Part shown: positions 25,010 through 33,917 of the stretch, in pieces | Position numbering within the stretch: position 1 is the stretch's first letter | Layout: every line of letters begins with the position of its first letter | Source: Pseudomonas gingeri | Lineage (GTDB): Bacteria > Pseudomonadota > Gammaproteobacteria > Pseudomonadales > Pseudomonadaceae | Direction of reading: 5' to 3' | Assembly (NCBI RefSeq): GCF_013385635.1 | Contig: NZ_JACAPR010000003.1 | Location: forward strand, 48,122 to 112,121 | Length of the DNA stretch: 64,000 nucleotides | Translations under genes and position numbers: made by a program | Notes under the pieces: generated by a model | The model's database searches: none | Seen by the model: only the letters and a program-made list of their open reading frames with translations | What the model was told of the DNA's origin: nothing

Positions 25010-25672
25010 TTACGGCAATACGGCAAGTCGATCCAGGTAATCCGCCATCGACTCGATGGCACCCCAGGCGTTGCCGTTCTCCAGCGCATGGAGGATGGTT
25101 TCCCGCCCTTGCCACCCCTCGACTGGTACCGCAGACCGGGCCAGCGCCAACCCGGTCAGCGGTACCAGTCCGCCAAGAAAATGTGCCAGGGGCGCGTTAC
25201 CGGCCATCCTCGCCAACTCCAGATGAAACTCGCCGCCCAACCTGATCGCCGCGCTTTGCCGGTGGTCTTCAACGCTTCGACGTTCACTGGCGACCAGTGT
25301 CTGCAAGGCCTCGAAGCGCAGTCCGGCAGCCTTGGCGCAGAGCAGCTGGATCACGCTGGCTTCGGCCAGTCGCCGGGCCTGCAAGGTCTGTCGCAGTTGC
25401 TCCGCACCCGGTTCGGCGACCCGCGCGCGCTGGTTGGGGCGGGTGAGAATGACCTGCTGCCGCGCCAGCTGGCTGAGCACCCGCCGCACCTGGCTACGGC
25501 CCGCGTCGTAGGCCTGCATCACGGCTTCCTCGCTCAGGCCGTTGGCAAAGCGGCGGTCGAGAATATCCTCGAACACCCGCGCATACAGCGTTTCGGCGCA
25601 ACAGGCTGGCCCTCGTGGCTGCACGAAAGCGCGTGTGGCGATGAAGGGCAGGGGTGTCGCAACGCTGTTCAT
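25010..25672 (-). CDS. GntR-family regulator, FCD type (distal of dctA locus)
   Basis: 220 aa. Residues about 25-88 form a GntR winged helix (AETLYARVFEDILDRRF, GRSQVRRVLSQLARQQVI, RARVAEPG); residues about 95-215 form an FCD effector domain with the metal/ligand His pattern (GGEFHLELARMAGN). AAGGGAG lies before the ATG. It is third in a minus-strand run dctA-gntR-gntR, 24 bp after the other regulator. Its effector is probably a carboxylate or amine (inference). Confidence 0.83.
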   Translation of the reverse strand: MNSVATPLPFIATRAFVQPRGPACCAETLYARVFEDILDRRFANGLSEEAVMQAYDAGRSQVRRVLSQLARQQVILTRPNQRARVAEPGAEQLRQTLQARRLAEASVIQLLCAKAAGLRFEALQTLVASERRSVEDHRQSAAIRLGGEFHLELARMAGNAPLAHFLGGLVPLTGLALARSAVPVEGWQGRETILHALENGNAWGAIESMADYLDRLAVLP

Positions 25673-25696
25673 GTCCGGTCTCCCTTGGCGGGTGGG

Positions 25697-26410
25697 TTAT
25701 TGCTCGGTACTGCCCAGATGATCGTCCGGGATGGTCAGTTCGATGCCCATGCGCAGGCCTTCCTGAAGGATATGCCGGCGCATTTGCGCGCTGGCCAGGG
25801 CACTGTTCTTGTTGCGAATGGCGCGCACCACGGCTTCGTTTTCCTGCAGGCGCTCGGCCAGGTGTTCCGGTGAATTGCGCAGGACCTCGGCGCTCTGCTT
25901 GAGGGCATTGCCGGTCTGCTGCACCACGTTCTGGAAAATCGGATTGGAGGTCAGGGCGAACAGCTCTTCATGAAATGCGATATAGGCATTCATCCCGGCC
26001 TCGCTGTTGTTGGCCTCCAGGGCTTCGCGCATATCCATCAGGGTCAGGCGCAACTGGCCGACTTCCTTGCTGCTGATGGACTGCGCCACCAGCCCGACGA
26101 TAAACGGCTCCAGGGTGTAGCGCAGTTGCAGGATGTCTTCGAGGCTGGCATCGGCCACGCCACTGTGGGCGGCCGAGGTGTCGCCGGGGGCGGTATCGAG
26201 CACCACCACTCCCTTGCCCGGCATCGAGCGCACCAGGCCGAGGGTTTCCAGGACGGTCACCGCTTCACGCAGGCTCGGGCGGCTGATGCCCAATTGTTCG
26301 GCCAGTTCACGCTGGCCCGGCAGCATCTCGCCGGAGCGCCACTGACCACGGGCCAGGGCGGCGCGCAGTTTGGCAACCACTGAATTGACGACGGTTGATG
26401 AACTGATCAC
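25697..26410 (-). CDS. GntR-family regulator, FadR/FCD type
   Basis: 237 aa starting at GTG 26410 with GGAGAG upstream. Residues about 10-72 form the winged helix (SVVAKLRAALARGQWRSGEMLPGQ, LGISRPSLREAVTVLE, GKGVVVLD); residues about 90-225 form the FCD domain (YIAFHEELFALTSNP has the family His). Lies 100 bp after dctA. TGGT-N3-ACCR sites upstream of dctA match operators of this family, so it is the likely dctA regulator. Confidence 0.86.
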   Translation of the reverse strand: MISSSTVVNSVVAKLRAALARGQWRSGEMLPGQRELAEQLGISRPSLREAVTVLETLGLVRSMPGKGVVVLDTAPGDTSAAHSGVADASLEDILQLRYTLEPFIVGLVAQSISSKEVGQLRLTLMDMREALEANNSEAGMNAYIAFHEELFALTSNPIFQNVVQQTGNALKQSAEVLRNSPEHLAERLQENEAVVRAIRNKNSALASAQMRRHILQEGLRMGIELTIPDDHLGSTEQ

Positions 26411-26510
26411 GGTTTACTCTCCACTGAAACGGTCAGGCCACGACCCGTGGCCGGCGCATGTGTCGCCGGCCACGGAGGCGGGACAAGCGCCCGTCCCTGG
26501 ACGCATCCCA

Positions 26511-27824
26511 TCAGAACTCCTGCTGATGGGCCGGCGATGCCGGCTTTCTTGGTTGAAATGCATAGCCTTGCTGGCCATCGAGGACCTTGTGGGCCCGCTG
26601 CACATCGATGTCTTTTTCCCAGCGCGCGATGGCCACGGTCGCCACGCAGTTGCCGATCAGATTGGTCATGGCCCGGCCGATGCCCATGAACCAGTCGACC
26701 GCCAGCACCAGTACCAGCCCGACCACCGGGATCGCCGGAATGGCCGTCAGGGTGGCCGCGAGGATCACCAGTGCCGAGCCGGGAATGCCGTGGGCACCCT
26801 TGGAAGTGATCAACGACACCAGCAGGATGGTCAGAAGGTCGGTCAGCGCCAGCGGTGTACCGGTGGCATTGGCGATAAACACGATGGCCAGGGTCAGGTA
26901 GATCGAGAAACCGTCCAGGTTGAACGAGTAGCCCGTCGGGATGACCAGGCCGACCGTCGAACTGCCGATTCCAAGATGTTCAAGCTTGCGCATCACCTGT
27001 GGCAGGACCGCATCCGAAGAGGCTGTACCCATCACGATCAGCAACTCTTCGCGCAGGTATTTCAGGAGGGGCAGGATCTTCAGGCCGGACACGCGCATCA
27101 CCAGGCCGAGGATCAGCAGCACGAAGGCCAGGCAGGTGACATAGAACAGTGCCACCAGGCTGCCCAGTTGCCGTAGCGATTCCAGTCCATAGGTGCTGGT
27201 GGTGAAAGCGATGGCGCCGAACACGCCGATCGGCGCCAGGCGCACGATCATGCCCATGATGCGGAAGATCACGTGGCTGAGTTCGTTGATCAGGCGGGAG
27301 ATGCCCGACGCGGACTCGCCTACCAGGTTCAGGGCGCTACCGAACAGCACGGAGAACAGCAGCACCTGGAGAATGTTGTTGTCGGCAAAGGCGCCGAGTA
27401 CCGAGTTGGGAATCAGATCCATCAGGAACTGGGTGGTCCCGCGCATGTGCTGGCCGCGGTCGGCGAGGTCGCCCATAGCCGCCTTGGACAGCTGCTCCAG
27501 ATGAATATTGGCACCACTGCCGATGCCGGTGGAGAAGGCCAGGATCAGCCCGATCAGCAGGGCGATGGTGGTCAGGACTTCAAAATAGATCACTGACTTG
27601 AGGCCGATGCGCCCGACTTTCTTCAGGTCGCCGGCACCGGAGATACCGCTGACCACCACGCAGAAGACGATCAGTCCGATCAGCATCTTGATCAGCTTGA
27701 TAAAACCGTCGCCGAGGGGTTTGAGCTGGGTGGAAAATTCGGGAAGGGCGAGTCCGCAGATGATGCCGAGCATCAGACCAAGGACAACCTGGAGGAAAAT
27801 CGAACGCGAGCACCATCTGAGCAT
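26511..27824 (-). CDS. dctA: C4-dicarboxylate:cation symporter, DctA family
   Basis: 437 aa. Takes up succinate, fumarate or malate, or a close organic acid, with H+ or Na+. Motifs: LIKMLIGLIVFCVVVSGI, TASSDAVLPQVM (serine-rich re-entrant loop), GYSFNLDGFSIYLTLA, SKGAHGIPGSALVILAATL and NLIGNCVATVAIARWE. Pseudomonas has more than one DctA-like protein, and the link to two FCD regulators suggests a special substrate. Start 27824 fits the family N-terminus; longer in-frame reading is not supported. Confidence 0.88.
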   Translation of the reverse strand: MLRWCSRSIFLQVVLGLMLGIICGLALPEFSTQLKPLGDGFIKLIKMLIGLIVFCVVVSGISGAGDLKKVGRIGLKSVIYFEVLTTIALLIGLILAFSTGIGSGANIHLEQLSKAAMGDLADRGQHMRGTTQFLMDLIPNSVLGAFADNNILQVLLFSVLFGSALNLVGESASGISRLINELSHVIFRIMGMIVRLAPIGVFGAIAFTTSTYGLESLRQLGSLVALFYVTCLAFVLLILGLVMRVSGLKILPLLKYLREELLIVMGTASSDAVLPQVMRKLEHLGIGSSTVGLVIPTGYSFNLDGFSIYLTLAIVFIANATGTPLALTDLLTILLVSLITSKGAHGIPGSALVILAATLTAIPAIPVVGLVLVLAVDWFMGIGRAMTNLIGNCVATVAIARWEKDIDVQRAHKVLDGQQGYAFQPRKPASPAHQQEF

Positions 27825-27889
27825 GAGGAGGATCCTGGTCGGCGTTCCGTTATCCGGGTCTGGGCCGCAGCTTCGGAACTTAATTGTTG

Positions 27890-27900
27890 TGGTCTTACCG
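27890..27900. promoter_or_regulatory. FCD/GntR-type operator site 1, dctA promoter
   Basis: TGGTCTTACCG fits TNGTNNNACNA-like operators bound by FadR-type GntR proteins. It lies 66 bp before the dctA ATG. Confidence 0.45.
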
Positions 27901-27966
27901 GTATGTCCAGTGCGGGGCCAGTCTACGCTCGGCTTTTCCGAGGGCACAAGCGGTTTTTAGCGAAAT

Positions 27967-27986
27967 TGGTAGGACCGGTCTGACCA
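27967..27986. promoter_or_regulatory. FCD/GntR-type operator sites 2 and 3
   Basis: Two overlapping half-sharing copies: TGGTAGGACCG (27967-27977) and CGGTCTGACCA (27976-27986). With site 1 they give three matches to the TGGT-N3-ACCR pattern in 100 bp, which is unlikely to be chance. The remaining 27825-28267 gap holds a REPIN and the glyA terminator. Confidence 0.45.
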
Positions 27987-27999
27987 GTAATGCTGGTCC

Positions 28000-28083
28000 T
28001 GTAGGAGCTGGCTTGCCAGCGATGAGGCCCGCGAGTGCGATGCAAGCCTCAAGACCGACATCGCCAGCAAGCCGGCTCCCACA
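28000..28083. repeat. REPIN
   Basis: Inverted REP pair between dctA and glyA; right arm ends CTCCCACA rather than CTCCTACA. Confidence 0.92.
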
Positions 28084-28209
28084 AGAGGGTATTCCGCCGC
28101 AAAGGCGCTGCTCTGCTACGAAGGGGCGACGGACGGCGAGTTTTCTCCATGTCTAGTCCTGAAGATAGGTCAGAAGGCGTAAACCTTATTCAGGGCGGGA
28201 CACCAGGCG

Positions 28210-28243
28210 AAAAAAAGCCCGGTCATCGCTGACCGGGCTTTTT
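28210..28243. terminator. Bidirectional rho-independent terminator after glyA
   Basis: AAAAAAGCCCGGTC, loop ATCGCT, GACCGGGCTTTTT: a 9-bp GC stem with an A-run on one side and a T-run on the other. It closes glyA on the minus strand. Confidence 0.9.
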
Positions 28244-28267
28244 CAATGTTGCGTCAAGCGGGGTTTA

Positions 28268-29521
28268 TCAAGCGCCGTAGACCGGCAGCTTCTTGCAGAT
28301 GGCCTTGACCTTCTCGCGTACGGCGTCGATCACCGCTTCGTTGTTCAGGTCAGCCAGGATGTCGCAGATCCAGCCGGCCAGCTCGCGGCATTCGGTTTCC
28401 TTGAAGCCACGGGTGGTGACTGCCGGGGTGCCGAAACGCAGGCCGGAGGTAACGAACGGGGAGCGTGGGTCGTTCGGTACCGAGTTCTTGTTCACGGTGA
28501 TGAACGCCTTGCCCAGGGCGGCGTCGGCGTCTTTGCCGGAGATGTCCTGCTTGATCAGCGACAGCAGGAACAGGTGGTTCTTGGTCCCGCCGGAAACCAC
28601 GTCGAAACCGCGCTCGATGAACACTTCGGCCATGGCCTGGGCGTTCTTCACCACTTGCTCCTGGTAGGCCTTGAACTCAGGCTGCAGGGCTTCCTTGAAG
28701 CAGATCGCCTTGGCGGCGATAACGTGTTCCAGCGGGCCGCCCTGGGCGCCCGGGAAGACCGCGGAGTTCAGTTTCTTCTCGATGTCGGCGTTGGCGCGAG
28801 CGAGGATCAGACCGCCACGTGGGCCGCGCAGGGTCTTGTGGGTAGTGGTGGTGACGACGTCGGCGAATGGCACCGGGTTCGGGTAGACGCCAGCGGCGAC
28901 CAGGCCGGCCACGTGAGCCATGTCGACAAACAGGTAGGCGCCGACTTTGTCAGCGATCTCGCGGAAGCGTGGGAAGTCGAGAATCTGCGAGTAGGCGGAG
29001 AAACCGGCCACGATCATTTTCGGCTTGTGCTCGACCGCCAGGCGCTCGACTTCGTCGTAGTCGATCAGACCGTTGCCGTCGATACCGTACTGCACGGCGT
29101 TGTACAGCTTGCCGGAGGAGGAAACGCTGGCGCCGTGGGTCAGGTGACCGCCGTGGGCCAGGCTCATGCCCAGGATGGTGTCGCCGCCTTGCAGCAGGGC
29201 CAGGTAGACGGCAGCGTTGGCCTGGGAGCCGGCGTGCGGCTGGACGTTGGCATAATCGGCGCCGAACAGCTCCTTGGCGCGGTCGATTGCAAGCTGCTCA
29301 ACCACGTCGACGTATTCGCAGCCGCCGTAGTAACGCTTGCCCGGATAGCCTTCGGCGTACTTGTTGGTCAGGACCGAGCCCTGGGCTTCCATCACCGCTG
29401 GGCTGGTGTAGTTTTCCGAGGCGATCAGCTCGATGTGCTCTTCCTGGCGCTGAGCTTCTTGCTCCATGGCGGCAAAGAGATCGGCGTCGTACTTGGCAAT
29501 AGTCAAATCACGGCTGAACAT
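28268..29521 (-). CDS. glyA: Serine hydroxymethyltransferase
   Basis: 417 aa. PLP enzyme converting serine and tetrahydrofolate to glycine and methylene-THF. Motifs: [34 protein letters not shown], and the PLP lysine segment [13 protein letters not shown]. Start 29521 has GAGGA at a good distance. A solo gene with its own terminator, placed before morA as in PAO1, where this copy is called glyA3 (from memory). Confidence 0.97.
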   Translation of the reverse strand: MFSRDLTIAKYDADLFAAMEQEAQRQEEHIELIASENYTSPAVMEAQGSVLTNKYAEGYPGKRYYGGCEYVDVVEQLAIDRAKELFGADYANVQPHAGSQANAAVYLALLQGGDTILGMSLAHGGHLTHGASVSSSGKLYNAVQYGIDGNGLIDYDEVERLAVEHKPKMIVAGFSAYSQILDFPRFREIADKVGAYLFVDMAHVAGLVAAGVYPNPVPFADVVTTTTHKTLRGPRGGLILARANADIEKKLNSAVFPGAQGGPLEHVIAAKAICFKEALQPEFKAYQEQVVKNAQAMAEVFIERGFDVVSGGTKNHLFLLSLIKQDISGKDADAALGKAFITVNKNSVPNDPRSPFVTSGLRFGTPAVTTRGFKETECRELAGWICDILADLNNEAVIDAVREKVKAICKKLPVYGA

Positions 29522-29649
29522 GGCGGTCCTCAAGGATCGGGGGCAGAAAAGGAAGGCATTCTAACCCAATGGGTTTTATCTGGCATATGAAAGGGCATCA
29601 TGTCGCGGATAAGCGGTGTTCACCTTGGGGCGGTGGTGTCTGTACCGGC

Positions 29650-29752
29650 CTCATCGCCGGCAAGCCGGCTCCCACAAGTTGCGTGTCGTGTCAGCCAATG
29701 ATGGCTTGATGCTAGTTCCTGGTCCCTGTGGGAGCCGGCTTGCCGGCGATAG
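29650..29752. repeat. Two REP elements in reversed (outward) arrangement
   Basis: ATCGCCGGCAAGCCGGCTCCCACA (29653-29676) is followed by TGTGGGAGCCGGCTTGCCGGCGAT (29727-29750). The order is opposite to all normal REPINs in this window, so these are either two separate single REPs or halves of two broken REPINs. Confidence 0.8.
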
Positions 29753-29776
29753 CGTCAGGCCAGGCGCTACAGGACT

Positions 29777-32700
29777 TCAATCGAACATGAACAACGCATC
29801 ATTGCTGAACTGCGCCTCGAAGCGATTGGCGGCCATCGGCCGGCCGAACAGGTAGCCCTGCACTTCGTCGCAGCCGTGCTCGCGCAGGAAGTCCAGTTGC
29901 TCGTGGGTTTCCACGCCTTCGGCGATCACCGCCAGGTTCAGGCTGTGGGCCATGGCGATGATCGCCCGGGCGATCTGCGCATCCTGCTCGCCCGACGGCA
30001 GGCCGTCGACGAAGGTGCGGTCGATCTTCAGCACGTCGATGGGGAACTGCTTGAGGTAGTTGAGCGACGAGTAGCCGGTGCCGAAGTCGTCCACCGCGAT
30101 GCTCAGGCCGAGGTTCTTCAGGCCGGCGAGGATCAGCATCGCTTCGCTGACTTCGCGCATCAGGATACTTTCGGTCAGTTCCAGTTCCAGGCACGCTGGC
30201 GGCAGGCCGGTGTCCCGCAGGATGGTGGCGATCCGCGTGCCCAACTGGCCGTCGGAGAACTGCCGCGCGGAAATGTTCACCGACACCTTCGGCACCCGGA
30301 CCTTGTTCTGGTGCCAGGTCTTGAGCTGGCGACAGGCCTCGGACAGCACCCAGTCGCCGACATCCACCACCAGCCCGAGTTCTTCGAGCACCGGGATGAA
30401 GTCGCCCGGCGGCACCAGCCCGCGCCGCGGATGGCGCCAGCGCAGCAGGGCTTCGGCCCCGGTCAGGCGCTTGCCGTCGCCGCTGAACTGCGGCTGGTAG
30501 TAGAGCACGAATTCGTTCTGTTCCAGGGCATGGCGCAGGTCGCTTTCCAGTTCCAGGCGCTCCAGGGCGCTGGCGTTCATGTCGGCCTGGTAGAACTGGA
30601 AGTTGTTCTTGCCGCGCTCCTTGGCGTGGTACATCGCGGTGTCGGCGTTTTTCATCAACTGGCTGAGTTCGCTGCCGTCCTGCGGGCTCAGGGCGATACC
30701 GATACTGGCGGTGACGAAAAACTCCCGGCCTTCGAGCACGAAAGGCGTCACCAGGCTCGAAAGGATCTGCTCGGCGACGTGGATCGCCCGGTTCAAGGCC
30801 ATTTCGCGGGTGACCCGTGGCTGCAGCAGCAAGGTGAACTCATCGCCGCCCATGCGCGCGACGGTGTCATCTTCGGCGACACAGGCCAGCAGGCGCGTGG
30901 CCATTTCCTTGAGCATACGGTCGCCGGCCGCGTGGCCGAGGGAGTCGTTGATCGGCTTGAAGCGGTCGAGGTCGAGGAACATCAGCACCACCCACGACTT
31001 CTGCCGCTCGGCCTGTTGCAGCGCGGTGTGCAGGCGATCCTGGAACAGCGTGCGGTTCGGCAGGTGGGTCAGGGCGTCGTAGTAGGCGAGGCGATGGATA
31101 CGCTGCTCGCTGGCCTTGCGCTCGCTGATATCGCTGAAGAAGCATACGTAGCTGGCGAGGTCGCCTTCGTCGTCGAGCACGGCGGTGATACCGACCCAGG
31201 CCGGATAGTGCTCGCCGCTGCGGCGCTTGAGCCAGACTTCGCCTTCCCAGGTGTTGTGCTGTTGCAACTGCTTGAGCACATAACGCAGGTGGGCTTCCTG
31301 CTGGTCGTCGACCGTCAGCATGTTGGGCAACTGGTCGAGGACGTCGGAGACGGCGTAACCGCTGACGCGGCTGAAGGCTTCGTTGGCCTGGACGATATAG
31401 CCGGCCGGATCGGTGATCAGGATCGCCGAGGTCGAGTGCTCGAATACCGTGGCGGCCATGCGCAGGTCTTTTTCCGCGCGGCGCTGCTGGCTGATATCAC
31501 GACCGACACCGAGAATGCCTTCGAAGGCGCCGTGTTCGTCCCAGACCAGTACCAGGCGCAGTTCGATCGGGATCTTGCGGCCATCGGCCCGCAGGCAGTC
31601 GAACAGGAACAGTTGGGTCTGCACCTGGCTACGCAGCTCGGCCAGTTGTTCGGGCTTGTCCAGGGCCTTGCTGACCCGCTCCATCAACTGATAGATGCCG
31701 GTCAGTTGCGCCGGGTTGGCGATGGTCGAGTGCCAGCCGTTCTTGAACACCCAGTCGACTTCATAACCGAGCACCGCGTGCACCGACGGACTGACGTAGT
31801 TCAGGTGCAGCTTGCTGTCGGTGGAGAAAATCACATCGCTGATGCTTTCGGCGAGCATCCGGTAGCGTTGTTCGCTGTCGCGCAGGGATTCGCTGGCCTC
31901 GATCTGGTCGGTGATGTCCTTGGCGACGCCGATGATCCGCGTGACCTGGTCGTATTTGTCGCGGGCCAGGGCCTGTTCGCGGATCTCGAAGCGCCGCCAT
32001 TGGTTGTCGCGATGACGGAAGCGCAACTGGCACTGCAGCAACTGGCTGTAACCGGCGTGGCGCTGCTGGTGGCGCAGGCGATGGTAGTGTTCGGCATCTT
32101 CGGGGTGCAGCAGGATTTCCCAGAAGTACTCGCCCATCTGATGCAGTTCGCTCTTGTTGTAGCCGAGCGTCTGGCCCAGATGGTGGTTGCTGAAGATCAT
32201 CCGCTGGCTGATCACGTCCTGCACGTAGAGGTGATCCGGCACGGTACGCACGACATCCGACCAGAACCCTTCGCGCTCCAGCAGCGACAGTTCGATCAGC
32301 TTGCGGCTGGTGATATCGGTAATACTGAGGATGACCGCCGGATAGTCGCCGGGGTCTTCCGGCAGGCGCAGCACCAGCCACAGGTGCTGGTCCTGGCCGT
32401 GGGCATCGGTGATCTTGATCTCCAGTTCCAGCTGGCTCTGGTGGTTGATCAGCGCCTCCACCAGCGGGTAGCCGATGCCGGTGATATGGGTGGGGCAACC
32501 GTCTATCAGGCAGCTCCAGGCGGTCTCGCAGGAGTCGACATTGAGCAGGCGCAGCGCGACCAGGTTGACCTCGGTGATGCGCAACTCTTCCAGCAGCAGG
32601 CGGCGGTGTTCGGGATCATGGGCGATCCAGCGCTTGAGGCTTTCGCTGTCGGCCAGGCGGTTGTCTTCGAGAAAGGCCGGCAACCCTGACAGGTCGAGGA

Positions 32701-33628
32701 CGCAGAGCGCCACGCCGGTGCCCTCGAAGATATCCTGGTAGCGGCGCCTCCCTTCATGCACCTGGCGCTGGCGCCGGCGCATATTGATCAATGCCAGCAC
32801 CGGCAGCATCGACAGCCCCAGTCCCAGCAGGCACTTGCCGATCAGCGCCGGCAGCAGTTCTTCGAGGACCTTGCGCTGGTCGAACAGGCCACGCAACTGC
32901 CAGTCGCTGTTGGACAGCGGGACGATCAGCACGCTGTTGGCTTCGTCATCCGGCTGCAGCACCGAGGGCCGTGGGGTGATGTCGTTGTCGCGGCTGATGA
33001 CGCGATGGTTCAGGCGATTCTCGATGACCCAGGTCGGCTGGAATTTCTGTTCGGTCTGGCGGGTCAGGCTCTGGAACAGCGTCGGTGCGATGCGCAACGC
33101 CCAGTAGCCGTTGGTCTCGCCGCTGGCTTGGCGCAGCAGCAGATGCACTATCGAGCCGTCGTCGTCATTGGTGAAGTAATAGGCCTGGGTGCGACTGCTG
33201 CGCCGCACCAGTTCGGCGAGGTAGTCGGCATCGTGGCTGTCGACGGCGCTGTCGCTGATGATGTTGCCCTTGGCGTCGAGCAGGGCAATGCTCTGGATAT
33301 CCGGCAGGGACAGACGCAGCTTGCCGAGCAATTGCTGTTGCTGCTCGCGGTTCTCGGGTTTTTCGAAGATCGGCAGCAGGTTGGCCGCGATCTGCGCATT
33401 GAGCTTCATGTTCAGGCTGACGTGATCGGCCAGTTCGGCACTGTAGTCGATACTGTACTGGCGCTGGATCTTGCGGGTTTGCTGGAACTGATCGATCAGT
33501 TGCCAGAGCAGCAGGGCGAGCAGGAACAACACCAATATCGCCAGCACACCCTTGATTGTGCCGCGCAGGGGCGTACCGGACACATGACGGGATGCGCGCG
33601 CGGGCGATGGCGGGTTGGCGTTGGTCAA
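29777..33628 (-). CDS. morA: Membrane GGDEF-EAL protein MorA, motility regulator
   Basis: 1283 aa, close to P. putida MorA. TM1 about 26-46, a periplasmic sensor region about 50-260, TM2 about 262-285, then several PAS domains (about 290-835), GGDEF about 840-1010 (MGGDEFTLLL near residue 926) and EAL about 1020-1275 (EALLRW, ELTESILM, DDFGTGYSSL). Both catalytic domains look intact, so it may make and degrade c-di-GMP; the allosteric RxxD before GGDEF is degenerate (AEDD). The start is TTG 33628 with AGGATCACAG upstream. MorA controls flagella and biofilm in pseudomonads. Confidence 0.93.
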   Translation of the reverse strand: MTNANPPSPARASRHVSGTPLRGTIKGVLAILVLFLLALLLWQLIDQFQQTRKIQRQYSIDYSAELADHVSLNMKLNAQIAANLLPIFEKPENREQQQQLLGKLRLSLPDIQSIALLDAKGNIISDSAVDSHDADYLAELVRRSSRTQAYYFTNDDDGSIVHLLLRQASGETNGYWALRIAPTLFQSLTRQTEQKFQPTWVIENRLNHRVISRDNDITPRPSVLQPDDEANSVLIVPLSNSDWQLRGLFDQRKVLEELLPALIGKCLLGLGLSMLPVLALINMRRRQRQVHEGRRRYQDIFEGTGVALCVLDLSGLPAFLEDNRLADSESLKRWIAHDPEHRRLLLEELRITEVNLVALRLLNVDSCETAWSCLIDGCPTHITGIGYPLVEALINHQSQLELEIKITDAHGQDQHLWLVLRLPEDPGDYPAVILSITDITSRKLIELSLLEREGFWSDVVRTVPDHLYVQDVISQRMIFSNHHLGQTLGYNKSELHQMGEYFWEILLHPEDAEHYHRLRHQQRHAGYSQLLQCQLRFRHRDNQWRRFEIREQALARDKYDQVTRIIGVAKDITDQIEASESLRDSEQRYRMLAESISDVIFSTDSKLHLNYVSPSVHAVLGYEVDWVFKNGWHSTIANPAQLTGIYQLMERVSKALDKPEQLAELRSQVQTQLFLFDCLRADGRKIPIELRLVLVWDEHGAFEGILGVGRDISQQRRAEKDLRMAATVFEHSTSAILITDPAGYIVQANEAFSRVSGYAVSDVLDQLPNMLTVDDQQEAHLRYVLKQLQQHNTWEGEVWLKRRSGEHYPAWVGITAVLDDEGDLASYVCFFSDISERKASEQRIHRLAYYDALTHLPNRTLFQDRLHTALQQAERQKSWVVLMFLDLDRFKPINDSLGHAAGDRMLKEMATRLLACVAEDDTVARMGGDEFTLLLQPRVTREMALNRAIHVAEQILSSLVTPFVLEGREFFVTASIGIALSPQDGSELSQLMKNADTAMYHAKERGKNNFQFYQADMNASALERLELESDLRHALEQNEFVLYYQPQFSGDGKRLTGAEALLRWRHPRRGLVPPGDFIPVLEELGLVVDVGDWVLSEACRQLKTWHQNKVRVPKVSVNISARQFSDGQLGTRIATILRDTGLPPACLELELTESILMREVSEAMLILAGLKNLGLSIAVDDFGTGYSSLNYLKQFPIDVLKIDRTFVDGLPSGEQDAQIARAIIAMAHSLNLAVIAEGVETHEQLDFLREHGCDEVQGYLFGRPMAANRFEAQFSNDALFMFD

Positions 33629-33917
33629 ACTGTGATCCTGCGGTTGGGCTGGATTGGCGCGACGTGCACTATAAGCCGGACGCCCGAAGGGCGGCTAGCA
33701 TGCCTTGACTTGTGGCAAAGTGCCAGCCCCGTTCGACCGAGCGGTTTGCCCTGTTTCACGCATTCAGGTAGCTTTGCCGGTTACGCGGGAGTTTTGCGCT
33801 CCTCACTGAGGCCGGGATCGGCATTGCGTTTGACAAGCATGATGCATGCCGCACTATCCCGCCTTGTCCGAGCTCCGCTCGCGCCTTTATTCATCAGTCA
33901 CTGACGCTAGGTTCTCC

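Noticed and set aside
29876-32689. 937-codon open frame opposite morA
   Set aside because: Antisense shadow; the minus-strand PAS-GGDEF-EAL protein explains the region.
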